Positions 17,378 through 26,049 of a stretch of 64,000 nt of DNA are shown in pieces. Made by a program: the position numbers and the translations under genes. The notes below the pieces were generated by a model. The model did no database searches. It was not told where the DNA came from and was given only the letters and a program-made list of their open reading frames with translations. How positions within the stretch are numbered: the first letter of the stretch is position 1; each line of letters begins with the position of its first letter. The stretch spans positions 19,185 to 83,184 of the forward strand of contig NZ_CABHXX010000067.1 of the NCBI RefSeq assembly GCF_902170565.1. Direction: 5' to 3'. This DNA is from Yersinia thracica (GTDB lineage Bacteria > Pseudomonadota > Gammaproteobacteria > Enterobacterales > Enterobacteriaceae).

Positions 17378-18346
17378 TTATTCAGTCACCTGGGCTAAAC
17401 GCCCTTGAGCATCTTTTTGCTGACGATAACTTTTTGCAGCTCCAGGAATTGGTGCAGCCTTGCCAGTTTCCATCCAACTGCGCAGGCGGTTTGCATCCGC
17501 AAAATGCGTATATTTGCCAAAAGCATCCAAAACAACCAATGCAACAGGGCGATTACCAATAACGGTACGCATTGCCAGACAATGCCCTGCCTGATTGGTA
17601 AAACCGGTTTTAGTCAGCTGAATATTCCATTTATCGTTATAAACTAAATGGTTAGTATTGCGGAAAGGCAACGTATAATTGGGATCACGGAACGTAGCCA
17701 TTTTCTCGGTAGTGGTACTTAATTGACCAATCAGTGGGTATTGTTTGGTCGCTATCAATAATTTAGTGAGGTCACGCGCCGTCGACACATTATTAATCGA
17801 CAGACCGGTTGGTTCGACATAGCGAGTTTTCGTCATTCCTAGCGATTTAGCTTTTGCATTCATCGCCTTAATAAAGGCGTTATATCCACCGGGGTAATGA
17901 TGAGCCAAACTAGCTGCGGCACGGTTTTCCGACGACATGAGCGCCAGCAACAGCATATCTTTGCGGCTAATTTCACTGTTCACTCGAACCCGAGAAAATA
18001 CCCCTTTCATTTCTTTGGTTTGATGGATATCAACCGAAATAATCTCATCAAGCGGCAACTTGGCATCTAATACCACCATTGCTGTCATCAGTTTGGTGAT
18101 TGAAGCAATCGGCACAACTTCATCTGCATTGTTGGCATAAATGACTTTATTTGTTTGTAAATCAACCACCATCGCGCTCCCCGAAGCCAATTCAAGAGGA
18201 GCCTTTCCTTTAACTTCATTAGCTCCGCCACTCGCTATCGCAATAGGAACGACACTGATAGAGGTAGATAAAAGCAAGAAACTTAATAGTGCAAAACGGA
18301 TTTTCACATGCATGTTAGTCAGCTTAAATAGGTTGTCTGGAGACAT
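17378..18346 (-). CDS. pbpG: D-alanyl-D-alanine endopeptidase PBP7 (PbpG)
   Basis: A periplasmic low-molecular-mass penicillin-binding protein that cuts peptide cross-bridges in peptidoglycan. All three serine-peptidase motifs are present: SITK (catalytic Ser), SSEN and KTG (in [11 protein letters not shown]). A signal peptide precedes them ([23 protein letters not shown]). Segments from [17 protein letters not shown] to [18 protein letters not shown] follow E. coli PbpG. The start is uncertain: ATG at 18346 gives 322 residues, ATG at 18313 ([12 protein letters not shown]) gives 311 and a more usual signal peptide. Confidence 0.92.
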   Translation of the reverse strand: MSPDNLFKLTNMHVKIRFALLSFLLLSTSISVVPIAIASGGANEVKGKAPLELASGSAMVVDLQTNKVIYANNADEVVPIASITKLMTAMVVLDAKLPLDEIISVDIHQTKEMKGVFSRVRVNSEISRKDMLLLALMSSENRAAASLAHHYPGGYNAFIKAMNAKAKSLGMTKTRYVEPTGLSINNVSTARDLTKLLIATKQYPLIGQLSTTTEKMATFRDPNYTLPFRNTNHLVYNDKWNIQLTKTGFTNQAGHCLAMRTVIGNRPVALVVLDAFGKYTHFADANRLRSWMETGKAAPIPGAAKSYRQQKDAQGRLAQVTE

Positions 18347-18718
18347 TATGGTTGATCCGGCGCATTATAAATTACAGTAATGCCCTGCGCACCACACATT
18401 CTTAAAATGATTGTTACAAACATTAAAGCTGCCTAGTCATTGCTCAACAGTAAACATTTCCGAAAGAAAACAAAGCTAAAGTTATGATAGTGACTATTTT
18501 AAAAGATAGTTTTTGTTTATAAAACAATCAATATGCTCTGGTAGACTGGCTTATGCTGTAAACATTAAATTTTAGTCAATTTATCACCGGGCATTTTAAT
18601 TAATCAAAATAATCTCAACAGTGCCTCAATAATGAGAAAAAATATCTGTATCAGACTAAATATCATCCTATAATTGCCAACATAAACTTTATGATAAATC
18701 TAATTTTTAGGTGTTTAT
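18347..18718. other. Intergenic region upstream of pbpG, nothing recognised
   Basis: AT-rich stretch between the divergent pbpG and the 58-residue membrane protein gene. It should carry both promoters. No repeat, RNA gene or reading frame with a ribosome-binding site was seen. Confidence 0.45.
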
Positions 18719-18895
18719 ATGGGAACAACAATTTTTGGTATTCTCTTCGGCGTATTTTTAATCGCAGCGGGCCTTGCTGACATTCATGATGAGAACTTGG
18801 CATCTTTGACATTTTGGGTTGATGCATTGCTGATTTTTGTTGGGGCAGTATTCCTATTGGGTATTGCTAAATTTATCGGCCGCAAGAAAAAGTAA
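18719..18895 (+). CDS. Predicted 58-residue small membrane protein
   Basis: I do not recognise this gene. The frame runs from ATG 18719 to TAA 18893-18895, with AGGTG 8 nt upstream. The product begins MGTTIFGILFGVFLIAAGLAD and has two hydrophobic helices (about residues 4-20 and 37-52) split by an acidic loop (DIHDENLASLTFWVD). It ends in a strongly basic tail (KFIGRKKK), which predicts two passes with the C-terminus in the cytoplasm. The next feature is a terminator hairpin that now holds a YPAL-like insertion. Function is unknown. Confidence 0.65.
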   Translation: MGTTIFGILFGVFLIAAGLADIHDENLASLTFWVDALLIFVGAVFLLGIAKFIGRKKK

Positions 18896-18917
18896 CATCC
18901 GGTTCTTTATCAAAAAA

Positions 18918-19130
18918 GGCGTTTAAAGCGCCTCAGACTGCTGACAAACCCCAATGACTCGATCTCGGGTGGTGAGGACGGGCAGAAGAGTAAAGCGTCC
19001 GCGCCAGGGATGGCGCGGCTCGAGCCTACAGGGATGCTTGTTTTTACAAAGGAAGTACGGTGTCTTTACGATCTGCCTGTTTTCACCGCTGCAGGCACTT
19101 TGTCAATAACCTCAGGCGCTTAAAGCGCCT
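18918..19130. mobile_element. YPAL-like miniature insertion in a bidirectional terminator
   Basis: Two near-identical terminator hairpins, GGCGTTTAAAGCGCC (18918-18932) and GGCGCTTAAAGCGCC (19115-19129), flank about 180 bp of unrelated GC-rich DNA. That DNA starts CAGACTGCTGACAAACC and ends GCACTTTGTCAATAACCTC; its ends share inverted TGACAAA. The left copy keeps the A/T-run that terminates mgtE on the minus strand, and the right copy keeps the TTTTATTT that terminates the 58-residue gene on the plus strand. This fits one terminator duplicated as a target site. YPAL elements of yersiniae are known to insert in such terminators, so that family name is likely. Confidence 0.72.
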
Positions 19131-19146
19131 TTTATTTCCGTTTACC

Positions 19147-20178
19147 TTATGCCAAATCTGTCATCACCCGTTGAGCAATTTCAAAGTAAATAATCAGACC
19201 TGTGCCATCAATAAAGGTCGCAATAAAGGGGGCAGACACCACCGCAGGATCTATAGACAAGCGCTTTAATACCATCGGAATAATGGAAGAAATAATGGCG
19301 CTCCATACTGTGATCGCAACGACAGTTAAGCTCACGACGATAGTGACTTCCATTCCTACCCCAAGGAACCAGGCGCGGATCCAAGCAGCTAAACCAATAG
19401 TTGCCGCTACCATTAGAGAAGTAGAAACCTCTTTACGCAATACTGCGCCAATATTGCGTAAACTAACTTCACCTAATGCCATTGCTCGTACTAAAGTGGA
19501 GGTAATTTGTGTTCCACTGTTCCCACCCGTACCAATTAATAATGGGATAAAAAATGCCAAGGCAATAGCGGCTTCGAGTTGTTCCTCAAACGCTTTTAAT
19601 ACCGTGCCAGTATAAGCCTCTGCGACAAATAACAGTAATAACCAAACAACCCGTTTGCGCCATAATGTTACTGGGCTGGTTTGTAAATATGGCTCATCCA
19701 GGGGGAAACTAGCGCCTTGTCTTTGAGCATCATCGGTATTTTCATCTTCAATCAACTCAGCAATATCTTGAGCCCTTAATACTCCCATTAATTTACCGTG
19801 ACTTAATACTGGAACGATATCTAAACCGTTTTTTGACAATAGGCTGACCGCCTCATGACGCTTCTGATCTGGTGATACAGAGAAATAACTTTGATTGATA
19901 ATTTGAAAAACTTTTATATCTTGCTGTTCTTCCGTCAATAATTTTTTAACTGAGAGTAAACCAAGCAAATGCCGATTATCATTAGTGACCAATAATTGTG
20001 TCGGTATTTCATCATCAGAGATATTCTGCAAGAAATAAGTTTTAGCCTCAGCGACTGACATATCAGCAGACACCGTAATATAGGCATCACTCATATAAGC
20101 GCCTAAAGTCGATTCCTTATCTTCGCCTGGATGGAACTGGCCTTGCTTTTGCAAGGCTAAATCGAGATGTGAACTCAT
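19147..20178 (-). CDS. mgtE: MgtE-family Mg2+ transporter lacking the N-terminal domain
   Basis: An inner-membrane Mg2+ channel/transporter of 343 residues. A CBS pair occupies about residues 30-145, followed by the MgtE membrane domain with its hallmarks LIGTGGNSGTQ and DPAVVSAPFIATFIDGTGLIIYF (five helices). Standard MgtE is about 450 residues and begins with a superhelical N domain, which is missing here; the frame begins MSSHLDLALQKQGQF just before the CBS domains. Loss of the N domain should alter Mg2+-dependent gating. The gene is preceded by an M-box riboswitch and ends at the YPAL-bearing terminator. Confidence 0.87.
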   Translation of the reverse strand: MSSHLDLALQKQGQFHPGEDKESTLGAYMSDAYITVSADMSVAEAKTYFLQNISDDEIPTQLLVTNDNRHLLGLLSVKKLLTEEQQDIKVFQIINQSYFSVSPDQKRHEAVSLLSKNGLDIVPVLSHGKLMGVLRAQDIAELIEDENTDDAQRQGASFPLDEPYLQTSPVTLWRKRVVWLLLLFVAEAYTGTVLKAFEEQLEAAIALAFFIPLLIGTGGNSGTQITSTLVRAMALGEVSLRNIGAVLRKEVSTSLMVAATIGLAAWIRAWFLGVGMEVTIVVSLTVVAITVWSAIISSIIPMVLKRLSIDPAVVSAPFIATFIDGTGLIIYFEIAQRVMTDLA

Positions 20179-20257
20179 AAAAGACCCTATTACTGTTATT
20201 AATCAATTAAACAGTCCTCACATAGGGGCGTAACCAGATTAGAGAGTGCTCCATGGC

Positions 20258-20419
20258 TATCTCCGTGTCTAAGTTTTAGCACTATACAACGTATCTGATT
20301 TCTCAGAAGTTACTTTGGGCTATACCTTAATCCGATATAGCCTGTCCTAACCTTGGGCGTCTCTGGACGTCATCAGATCAGTAACCTGTGTTTGTATAGG
20401 AGCCTCGCCTAACGAGATA
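20258..20419 (-). ncRNA. M-box (ykoK) magnesium riboswitch of mgtE
   Basis: Read on the minus strand the leader contains the conserved M-box blocks in order: CGTTAGGCGAGGCTCC (near 20415-20400), GAGACGCCCAAGGTTAGGAC (near 20365-20343) and TATAGTGCTAAAACTT (near 20286-20271). P1 closes by TATCTC (20419-20414) with GAGATA (20263-20258). Beyond the aptamer, AGTGCT (20283-20278) can pair with AGCACT (20250-20245), which would break P1. CCCTAT (20227-20222) can pair with the mgtE Shine-Dalgarno ATAGGG (20190-20185). Mg2+ control of mgtE is expected from the family; the translational mechanism is inferred. Confidence 0.88.
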
Positions 20420-20692
20420 CTGCATTTAAAATGCCCACACACTATAAGCGTGATACTTAAAACAAATCAAAAAAATAACCATTCTCGTTTAAGGTGTATT
20501 TAGTTTTCGCCAAGAAACAATAGTTAATGTTTAGTAATGATTTATTGTTATTTAATCAATGTTAAATAATACCAGAGGTGGTCATTATTCCTACTGTACG
20601 AGTATATCCACTTAGGCTATATTTCTTTAAATCCCAGTAAAAATGCCATTATGGCATGGCATAAAATCACCATGATAAGAAGGAACTTATTG
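20420..20692. other. Intergenic region between M-box and the exported protein gene
   Basis: AT-rich; it should hold the mgtE promoter (minus) and the promoter of the following plus-strand gene. No operator or further RNA element recognised. Confidence 0.4.
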
Positions 20693-21325
20693 ATGCGAAT
20701 TTTAGTTAATACATCTATATTATTTATGTGTTCTATAGTAGGGGTGGGGTCTGTATCTGCTAATGAAATAATCTTATGGCGAGAACCCGCCCCTATGGTG
20801 AAAGAAGGAAAATATTACAGTCTTATCGTCGATCGAGGGCAACTGCAAAAAGCAGTCAAGAACACCAATAATGATTATCTTTTTTCTGAAAAAGGGAACG
20901 GTATTAAGCCGTTAGTGTTAATCGGCTCTCCTCTTGAGATTTCAGAGTTTTTGATTAAAAACGAAACTCGTGGTATCGAAAATCATATCAAAGAACTGCC
21001 AGATATCTATATGGGCATCACAAATTATGTCCCCCAAAAACGTTTTACCGGGTTATTTCCATTACATGACTTATTAACCAAAAGTGTTGAGCAGGCACTA
21101 AAATTCGTGCCAGTAGGCACTATTCTGACTGATACGGCCGGTATTCCTTCAGATCTAAACGAAATGTACGACGTTATTAAGAAATTGAAAAATAAAGATA
21201 AAATTGATGGAAAGCTTCTTTATGTCAAGTTTAGCTATCTACCGGAGGATGGAATGAAAAAGGTGGGTAGGAAAACAGTCAGTTTCGGTAAAATACTTAA
21301 ACAAATGCAGGATGGAAATAAATAA
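20693..21325 (+). CDS. Exported protein of unknown function
   Basis: I do not recognise this 210-residue protein. The start at 20693 (MRILVNTSILFMCSIVGVGS) is chosen because AAGGA lies 8 nt upstream and a clean signal peptide follows, with cleavage likely after VSA and before NEIILWREP. In-frame ATGs at 20651 and 20672 have no such support. The mature part is Lys-rich, has no Cys and no further membrane segment, and ends in a basic stretch (GKILKQMQDGNK). It is a single gene convergent with dusC. A periplasmic location is likely; nothing suggests a reaction. Confidence 0.65.
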   Translation: MRILVNTSILFMCSIVGVGSVSANEIILWREPAPMVKEGKYYSLIVDRGQLQKAVKNTNNDYLFSEKGNGIKPLVLIGSPLEISEFLIKNETRGIENHIKELPDIYMGITNYVPQKRFTGLFPLHDLLTKSVEQALKFVPVGTILTDTAGIPSDLNEMYDVIKKLKNKDKIDGKLLYVKFSYLPEDGMKKVGRKTVSFGKILKQMQDGNK

Positions 21326-21338
21326 GCCAGCAAAAACG

Positions 21339-21382
21339 GCCCCCTGGCAAACACTTTCAATTAGTCCCAGGGGCAGTGTTTG
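21339..21382. terminator. Interleaved inverted repeats between convergent genes
   Basis: Two perfect inverted repeats interlock: CCCCTGG (21341-21347) with CCAGGGG (21367-21373), and CAAACACT (21348-21355) with AGTGTTTG (21375-21382). They cannot both form as simple hairpins. The site lies 13 nt after one gene and 13 nt before the end of dusC, so a convergent terminator role is likely. Neither strand has a strong U-tract. Confidence 0.5.
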
Positions 21383-21395
21383 ATAATGCCTAAAG

Positions 21396-22328
21396 CTAAA
21401 TACGTTGGATAGCGAGCGCAATATCTTTCGAGGTTTTTAACGCGCGTATTTCGCCAAATAAATCCGTGGCTTCAGCATATTCTTTACGCAGATACCCTAG
21501 CCACTGTTTGATGCGGGCTACATGATATAAGCCCGTATCGCCCTGCTTTTCTAGCTGAACATATTTTTTCAACAGTTTGACCACTTCCGGCCACCGCATT
21601 CGCGGTTCGTTATACTTCACAACTCGGCTCAAGTTTGGCACATTCAGCGCCCCTCGGCCTAACATCACGGCATCACAGCCCGTCACTTTCATGCACTCTT
21701 GTGCGCTCTGATAATCCCAAATTTCACCGTTGGCGATCACCGGAATAGTGAGCCGCTGGCGGATCTCACCGATCGCCTGCCAGTTAATGCGTTCAGCTTG
21801 ATAACCATCTTCTTTGGTACGGCCATGTACCGCCAGTTCTGTTGCACCCGCTTGTTGTACCGCATCGGCAATTTCAAACTGACGATCGCCCGAATCCCAG
21901 CCTAGACGAATTTTTACTGTTACCGGCAAATGAGCCGGAACAGCCTCACGCATGGCTTTGGTTCCCCGATAAATCAGCTCGGGATCTTTCAGCAATGTAG
22001 CACCGCCACCGCTGCCATTAACCAATTTTGACGGGCAACCACAGTTCAAATCGACCCCGTAAGATCCCAATTCAACCGCACGAGCGGCGTTTTCCGCCAA
22101 CCATTCTGGGTATTGGCCTAACAATTGGATACGAACCTGAGTGCCGGAGGAAGTGCGGCTCTGATGATGCAGTTCAGGGCACAGACGATAGAAAGATTTT
22201 GCCGGCAATAACTGATCGACTACCCGTAAAAACTCGGTGATACAAAGGTCGTAATCATTGACTTCACTAAGAAGCTCGCGCACCAGTGAGTCTAATACAC
22301 CCTCCATCGGCGCCAGTATTACCCGCAT
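21396..22328 (-). CDS. dusC: tRNA-dihydrouridine(16) synthase DusC
   Basis: A flavin enzyme that reduces U16 of tRNA to dihydrouridine. The FMN-binding TIM barrel begins [19 protein letters not shown]. The catalytic Cys98 lies in NCGCPSK, followed by [13 protein letters not shown] and the phosphate-binding [17 protein letters not shown]. The sequence follows E. coli DusC closely, including the C-terminal helical tRNA-binding part ([17 protein letters not shown]). The start at 22328 gives 310 residues (315 in E. coli) with a G-rich binding site; the upstream frame to 22421 is not conserved. It is a single gene. Confidence 0.92.
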   Translation of the reverse strand: MRVILAPMEGVLDSLVRELLSEVNDYDLCITEFLRVVDQLLPAKSFYRLCPELHHQSRTSSGTQVRIQLLGQYPEWLAENAARAVELGSYGVDLNCGCPSKLVNGSGGGATLLKDPELIYRGTKAMREAVPAHLPVTVKIRLGWDSGDRQFEIADAVQQAGATELAVHGRTKEDGYQAERINWQAIGEIRQRLTIPVIANGEIWDYQSAQECMKVTGCDAVMLGRGALNVPNLSRVVKYNEPRMRWPEVVKLLKKYVQLEKQGDTGLYHVARIKQWLGYLRKEYAEATDLFGEIRALKTSKDIALAIQRI

Positions 22329-22481
22329 GCTAATGACCCCCGCCCCTCTATCCACGCCATGAATACACCCTGCCCAGTACCTATAAAACCAACATAGTAT
22401 AATAGTAAAAAAGACCGGCAATGATACGGGGGAAGCAGGGAATAAAACAAGGGATAACCCAGTAATGACATGAATTCAGAT

Positions 22482-22512
22482 GAAAAAAAACCGCCTCCGA
22501 AGAAGCGGTTTT
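22482..22512 (-). terminator. Rho-independent terminator of rhlE
   Basis: Stem AAACCGC/GCGGTTT with inner TC/GA pairs and a TTCG loop, followed on the minus strand by eight U residues. It starts 20 nt after the rhlE stop. Confidence 0.88.
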
Positions 22513-22532
22513 ATCAGCGAATACTTTCTAGC

Positions 22533-23888
22533 TTATTCGCCTGGTTTGCGGCTACGACCACGTGAAGACGGGCCTGCTGGGCGGCGTTGACCATCAGCCT
22601 GGCTGCGCGGGCGGCTGGCACGGCTATCACCGCGACCTGCTGCACCACCACCATTTTGTGGACGACCCGCACTGCTACCACGGCCCATTCCAGGGCGCTG
22701 CGCACCACGGCCTTGGCGACCATTTTGAATCGGATCCGCTTTAATGCTTGGGTCCGGCTCATAGCCATCAAGTGCAATACGCGGAATTTCACGTTTCAGT
22801 AAGCGCTCAATATCACGCAACAGTTTATGTTCATCAACACAAACCAGTGAAATCGCCTCGCCAGTGCGTTCCGCGCGGCCAGTACGGCCAATGCGGTGCA
22901 CGTAATCTTCTGGTACGTTTGGCAATTCATAGTTAACTACATGAGGTAACTGATCAATATCCAAACCACGCGCGGCGATATCAGTCGCTACCAATACACG
23001 GATTTTACCATCTTTAAAATCAGCCAATGCACGGGTACGCGCCCCTTGGCTCTTGTTGCCATGAATTGCGGCGGCAGTAATACCGTCTTTATTCAATTGC
23101 TCGGCTAAATGGTTAGCGCCGTGTTTGGTGCGGTTGAACACCAATACTTGCTGCCAGTTACCTTCGCCAATCATCTGAGACAGCAGCTCACGCTTGCGGT
23201 TTTTATCAACAAAATGAACGCTTTGTGCAATTTGTTCCGATGCGGTGTTACGGCGCGCGACTTCAACAGAAGCCGGGTTGTGCAACAACTTGCTGGCTAA
23301 ACCTTTAATTTCATCAGAGAAAGTGGCAGAGAACAGCAAGTTTTGGCGTTTGGCTGGCAGTTTGGCCAAGACACGACGGATATCGTGAATAAAGCCCATA
23401 TCCAGCATGCGGTCAGCTTCGTCCAATACCAAAATTTCAATTTTGGACAAATCAACAGCGTTCTGATGTTCCAGATCCAGTAAACGGCCTGGGGTGGCGA
23501 CCAAAATATCCACACCACCACGCAATTTCATCATCTGTGGGTTAATGCTAACGCCACCAAATACCACCAGCGAACGCAGCTTCAGGTATTTGCTGTAACT
23601 CTGTACGTTTTCGTCAATCTGCGCAGCCAGTTCGCGGGTTGGCGTCAAAATCAACGCACGCACCGGACGACGGCCTTTAATTGGCTCTTGGTTCTGGCTC
23701 AGCAGTTGCAACAACGGCAAGGTGAAACCAGCGGTTTTACCCGTACCGGTTTGCGCACTGGCCATTAAATCACGGCCTTCCAGTACCACAGGGATTGCCT
23801 GACGTTGAATCGGTGTCGGCACAAGGTAGCCCTGCTCTTCAACAGCACGCAGGATGTCGGCGTTTAGGCCGAGAGAATCAAATGACAT
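22533..23888 (-). CDS. rhlE: ATP-dependent RNA helicase RhlE (DEAD-box)
   Basis: A cytoplasmic DEAD-box RNA helicase of 451 residues, linked to ribosome assembly and RNA decay. Motifs in order: Q motif ([10 protein letters not shown]), [37 protein letters not shown], and [12 protein letters not shown] Gly/Arg-rich tail from about residue 390 ([20 protein letters not shown]) should bind RNA without sequence specificity. The start at 23888 ([16 protein letters not shown]) matches E. coli RhlE; a 19-residue upstream extension is not conserved. It is divergent from cecR; in E. coli CecR represses rhlE and the ybh operon. Confidence 0.94.
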   Translation of the reverse strand: MSFDSLGLNADILRAVEEQGYLVPTPIQRQAIPVVLEGRDLMASAQTGTGKTAGFTLPLLQLLSQNQEPIKGRRPVRALILTPTRELAAQIDENVQSYSKYLKLRSLVVFGGVSINPQMMKLRGGVDILVATPGRLLDLEHQNAVDLSKIEILVLDEADRMLDMGFIHDIRRVLAKLPAKRQNLLFSATFSDEIKGLASKLLHNPASVEVARRNTASEQIAQSVHFVDKNRKRELLSQMIGEGNWQQVLVFNRTKHGANHLAEQLNKDGITAAAIHGNKSQGARTRALADFKDGKIRVLVATDIAARGLDIDQLPHVVNYELPNVPEDYVHRIGRTGRAERTGEAISLVCVDEHKLLRDIERLLKREIPRIALDGYEPDPSIKADPIQNGRQGRGAQRPGMGRGSSAGRPQNGGGAAGRGDSRASRPRSQADGQRRPAGPSSRGRSRKPGE

Positions 23889-24274
23889 ATTACGAGAAGC
23901 TCCAGATCTTCCCAATCCTGGCGATAACGTCAGGTGCAGTTTCAAGGGAAGATTATCAGACGAGGCATGAATTGAGGCATTACCACGAGGATTGGCACAA
24001 ACTGCAGTGCACCATTGCGGCTGATTATAGCAGATGTTGGCAAGAAAAGGGAGATTTACGCGTTTCTTAAGAATTTTATTAACTCAAACATCAACAGAAT
24101 TGATTTATTAGCATCTATTAACCCATTCAGGATCACAAAAACAGGGCGAATTGCGGCCATAGCTTTACATATTCTCAGCAGAGACCTAAAGTTAATCATA
24201 CGATTGATTTATTATTTAGCTATTATTATTAGCGCAAATCTTATCCATTTTTACCCAAATTTTGGGGAGTTACA
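23889..24274. promoter_or_regulatory. Divergent rhlE-cecR promoter region
   Basis: A 386-nt control region between rhlE and cecR. In E. coli CecR binds here and controls both sides, so an operator is expected. No exact box can be assigned by eye; AATCATACGATTGATT (near 24196-24211) is a weak palindromic candidate close to cecR. No gene was seen. Confidence 0.45.
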
Positions 24275-25000
24275 TTGAGTATGGAGCCTATGTCCCATTC
24301 CACACCTCACGATTTAACACCATCAATACCAGTGACCAGCCGCGGTGAACAAGCGCGCCAACAACTGATACAAGCTGCGACCGAACTGTTCGGCGAACAG
24401 GGTTTGAAAGGGGCAACCACCCGCGAGATTGCACAGCGGGCAGGACAGAATATTGCCGCGATTACTTATTACTTCAATTCTAAAGAAGGTTTGTATCTGG
24501 CGGTGGCACAACAAATTGCGGATTTTATCCGGCAAGCATTTGCGCCACTGGCAGTGGAAATTGACCAGTTTCTACGGCTGCCGAGCCAGGAGCAAAGCCC
24601 AGAGCAGCAGTTACATTTTATTCGCCGTGGTTTGCTGGAATTCAGCCATTTAATGACACAGCCGGAAACGCTAAATATCAGCAAAATCATGGCGCGGGAG
24701 CAACTCTCCCCCAGTGATGCATACCCGCTGATTCATGCTCAGGCCATTGCGCCCTTACACCAAAAACTGAATTTGTTGCTGGCGGCATTCATTGGTGCCG
24801 ATGCAAGTGAGACGAAAACCATTCTCCATACCCATGCATTGATTGGTGAGGTTCTGGCTTTCCGCATGGCGCGGGAAACTATCCGCCGGCAAGCGGGTTG
24901 GCTGGAAATTGGTAAATCTGAAAGCGAGATGATTAATCAAGTGCTTATTGAACATATTGACCTGCTGCTTTATGGGCTGCGGGCGAAAGCATCGCAGTGA
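24275..25000 (+). CDS. cecR: TetR-family regulator CecR (YbiH)
   Basis: A dimeric repressor of 241 residues. The N-terminal helix-turn-helix is clear: [31 protein letters not shown] at residues of about 50-80. The C-terminal ligand domain follows E. coli CecR ([37 protein letters not shown]). The likely start is TTG 24275 (5 nt after GGGGAG); ATG 24281 is the alternative. It leads the cecR-ybhG-ybhF-ybhS-ybhR operon. In E. coli this regulator affects tolerance to cefoperazone and chloramphenicol. The effector ligand is unknown. Confidence 0.9.
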   Translation: MSMEPMSHSTPHDLTPSIPVTSRGEQARQQLIQAATELFGEQGLKGATTREIAQRAGQNIAAITYYFNSKEGLYLAVAQQIADFIRQAFAPLAVEIDQFLRLPSQEQSPEQQLHFIRRGLLEFSHLMTQPETLNISKIMAREQLSPSDAYPLIHAQAIAPLHQKLNLLLAAFIGADASETKTILHTHALIGEVLAFRMARETIRRQAGWLEIGKSESEMINQVLIEHIDLLLYGLRAKASQ

Positions 25001-25049
25001 ACTCATTGACCTTATAGTTATAAAGAATTGGTTACAGATAGGGAGCATT

Positions 25050-26036
25050 ATGAATCGCAAGAAGATTATAGTGGCCGTCGTCATCGTCGCTTTGCTGGCG
25101 ACCCTCGGTTACGGATGGAATTATTATCGTCAACAACAGGACGCGACATTGACATTATATGGCAATGTCGATATTCGCACCGTGAATCTGGGCTTTAGAG
25201 TCGGTGGTCGGCTGGCTTCTCTGGCGGTTGATGAGGGGGATAAAGTTCAGCCGGGCGAAGTCTTGGGCAAACTGGATGACGGCCCGTATCTCAATGCCCT
25301 CAAGCAGGCTCAGGCCAATGTGCAAAGTGCGCAAGCCCAGTTGGATTTACTGAAAGCAGGTTACCGGGAAGAAGAAATTGCCCAAGTGCGGTCTGAAGTC
25401 TCTCAGCGCGAGGCCGCATTCAGTTATGCCGACAGCTTCTTAAAACGCCAACAAGGGCTGTGGGCAAGCAAGGCCGTATCAGCCAATGAGCTGGAAAATG
25501 CCCGTACCGCGCGCAGTCAGGCCCAGGCTAATCTGCAAGCATCAAAAGATAAACTCGCCCAATATTTGAGCGGTAACCGCCCGCAAGAAATCGCGCAGGC
25601 CGAAGCGAATCTGGCGCAAAGTGAAGCTGAATTGGCACAAGCCCAACTCAACTTGCAAGACGCCACCTTACTTTCGCCTTCTGGCGGGACAGTGCTGACA
25701 CGCGCAGTTGAGCCGGGCACTATTTTGTCTGCCAGTAATACCGTCTTTACACTCTCGCTGACGGATCCGGTTTGGGTGCGGGCCTATGTCAGTGAGCGCC
25801 ACTTGGGGCAAGCCATTCCGGGGACTGAGGTCCAAATCTTTACCGATGGCCGCCCAGGCAAGCCTTATCACGGAAAAATTGGCTTTGTTTCGCCGACTGC
25901 CGAATTTACCCCTAAGAGTGTGGAAACACCGGATTTGCGCACCGACCTGGTTTATCGTTTGCGAATTATTATTACCGATGCTGATGAGTCACTACGCCAA
26001 GGTATGCCGGTCACCATCAGCTTTGCACAACCTTAA
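25050..26036 (+). CDS. ybhG: HlyD-family periplasmic adaptor YbhG
   Basis: A membrane-fusion protein of 328 residues linking the YbhFSR pump to the outer membrane. An N-terminal membrane anchor ([20 protein letters not shown]) is followed by a biotinyl-lipoyl half-domain ([27 protein letters not shown]). Next is a long coiled-coil hairpin rich in Ala, Gln and Glu (about residues 75-205), then the second lipoyl half and beta-barrel ([18 protein letters not shown]). The start at 25050 (MNRKKII) has GGGAG upstream. It follows cecR by 49 nt and precedes ybhF by 13 nt. Confidence 0.9.
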   Translation: MNRKKIIVAVVIVALLATLGYGWNYYRQQQDATLTLYGNVDIRTVNLGFRVGGRLASLAVDEGDKVQPGEVLGKLDDGPYLNALKQAQANVQSAQAQLDLLKAGYREEEIAQVRSEVSQREAAFSYADSFLKRQQGLWASKAVSANELENARTARSQAQANLQASKDKLAQYLSGNRPQEIAQAEANLAQSEAELAQAQLNLQDATLLSPSGGTVLTRAVEPGTILSASNTVFTLSLTDPVWVRAYVSERHLGQAIPGTEVQIFTDGRPGKPYHGKIGFVSPTAEFTPKSVETPDLRTDLVYRLRIIITDADESLRQGMPVTISFAQP

Positions 26037-26049
26037 GGCGGCATAAGTT

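Noticed and set aside
22514..22792. Val/Ala/Arg-rich open frame overlapping the rhlE tail
   Set aside because: It arises from the Gly/Arg-rich, GC-rich coding repeat of the RhlE C-terminus read in another frame.
24323..24690. Minus-strand open frames opposite cecR
   Set aside because: They are complements of the well-supported cecR gene and have no features of their own.
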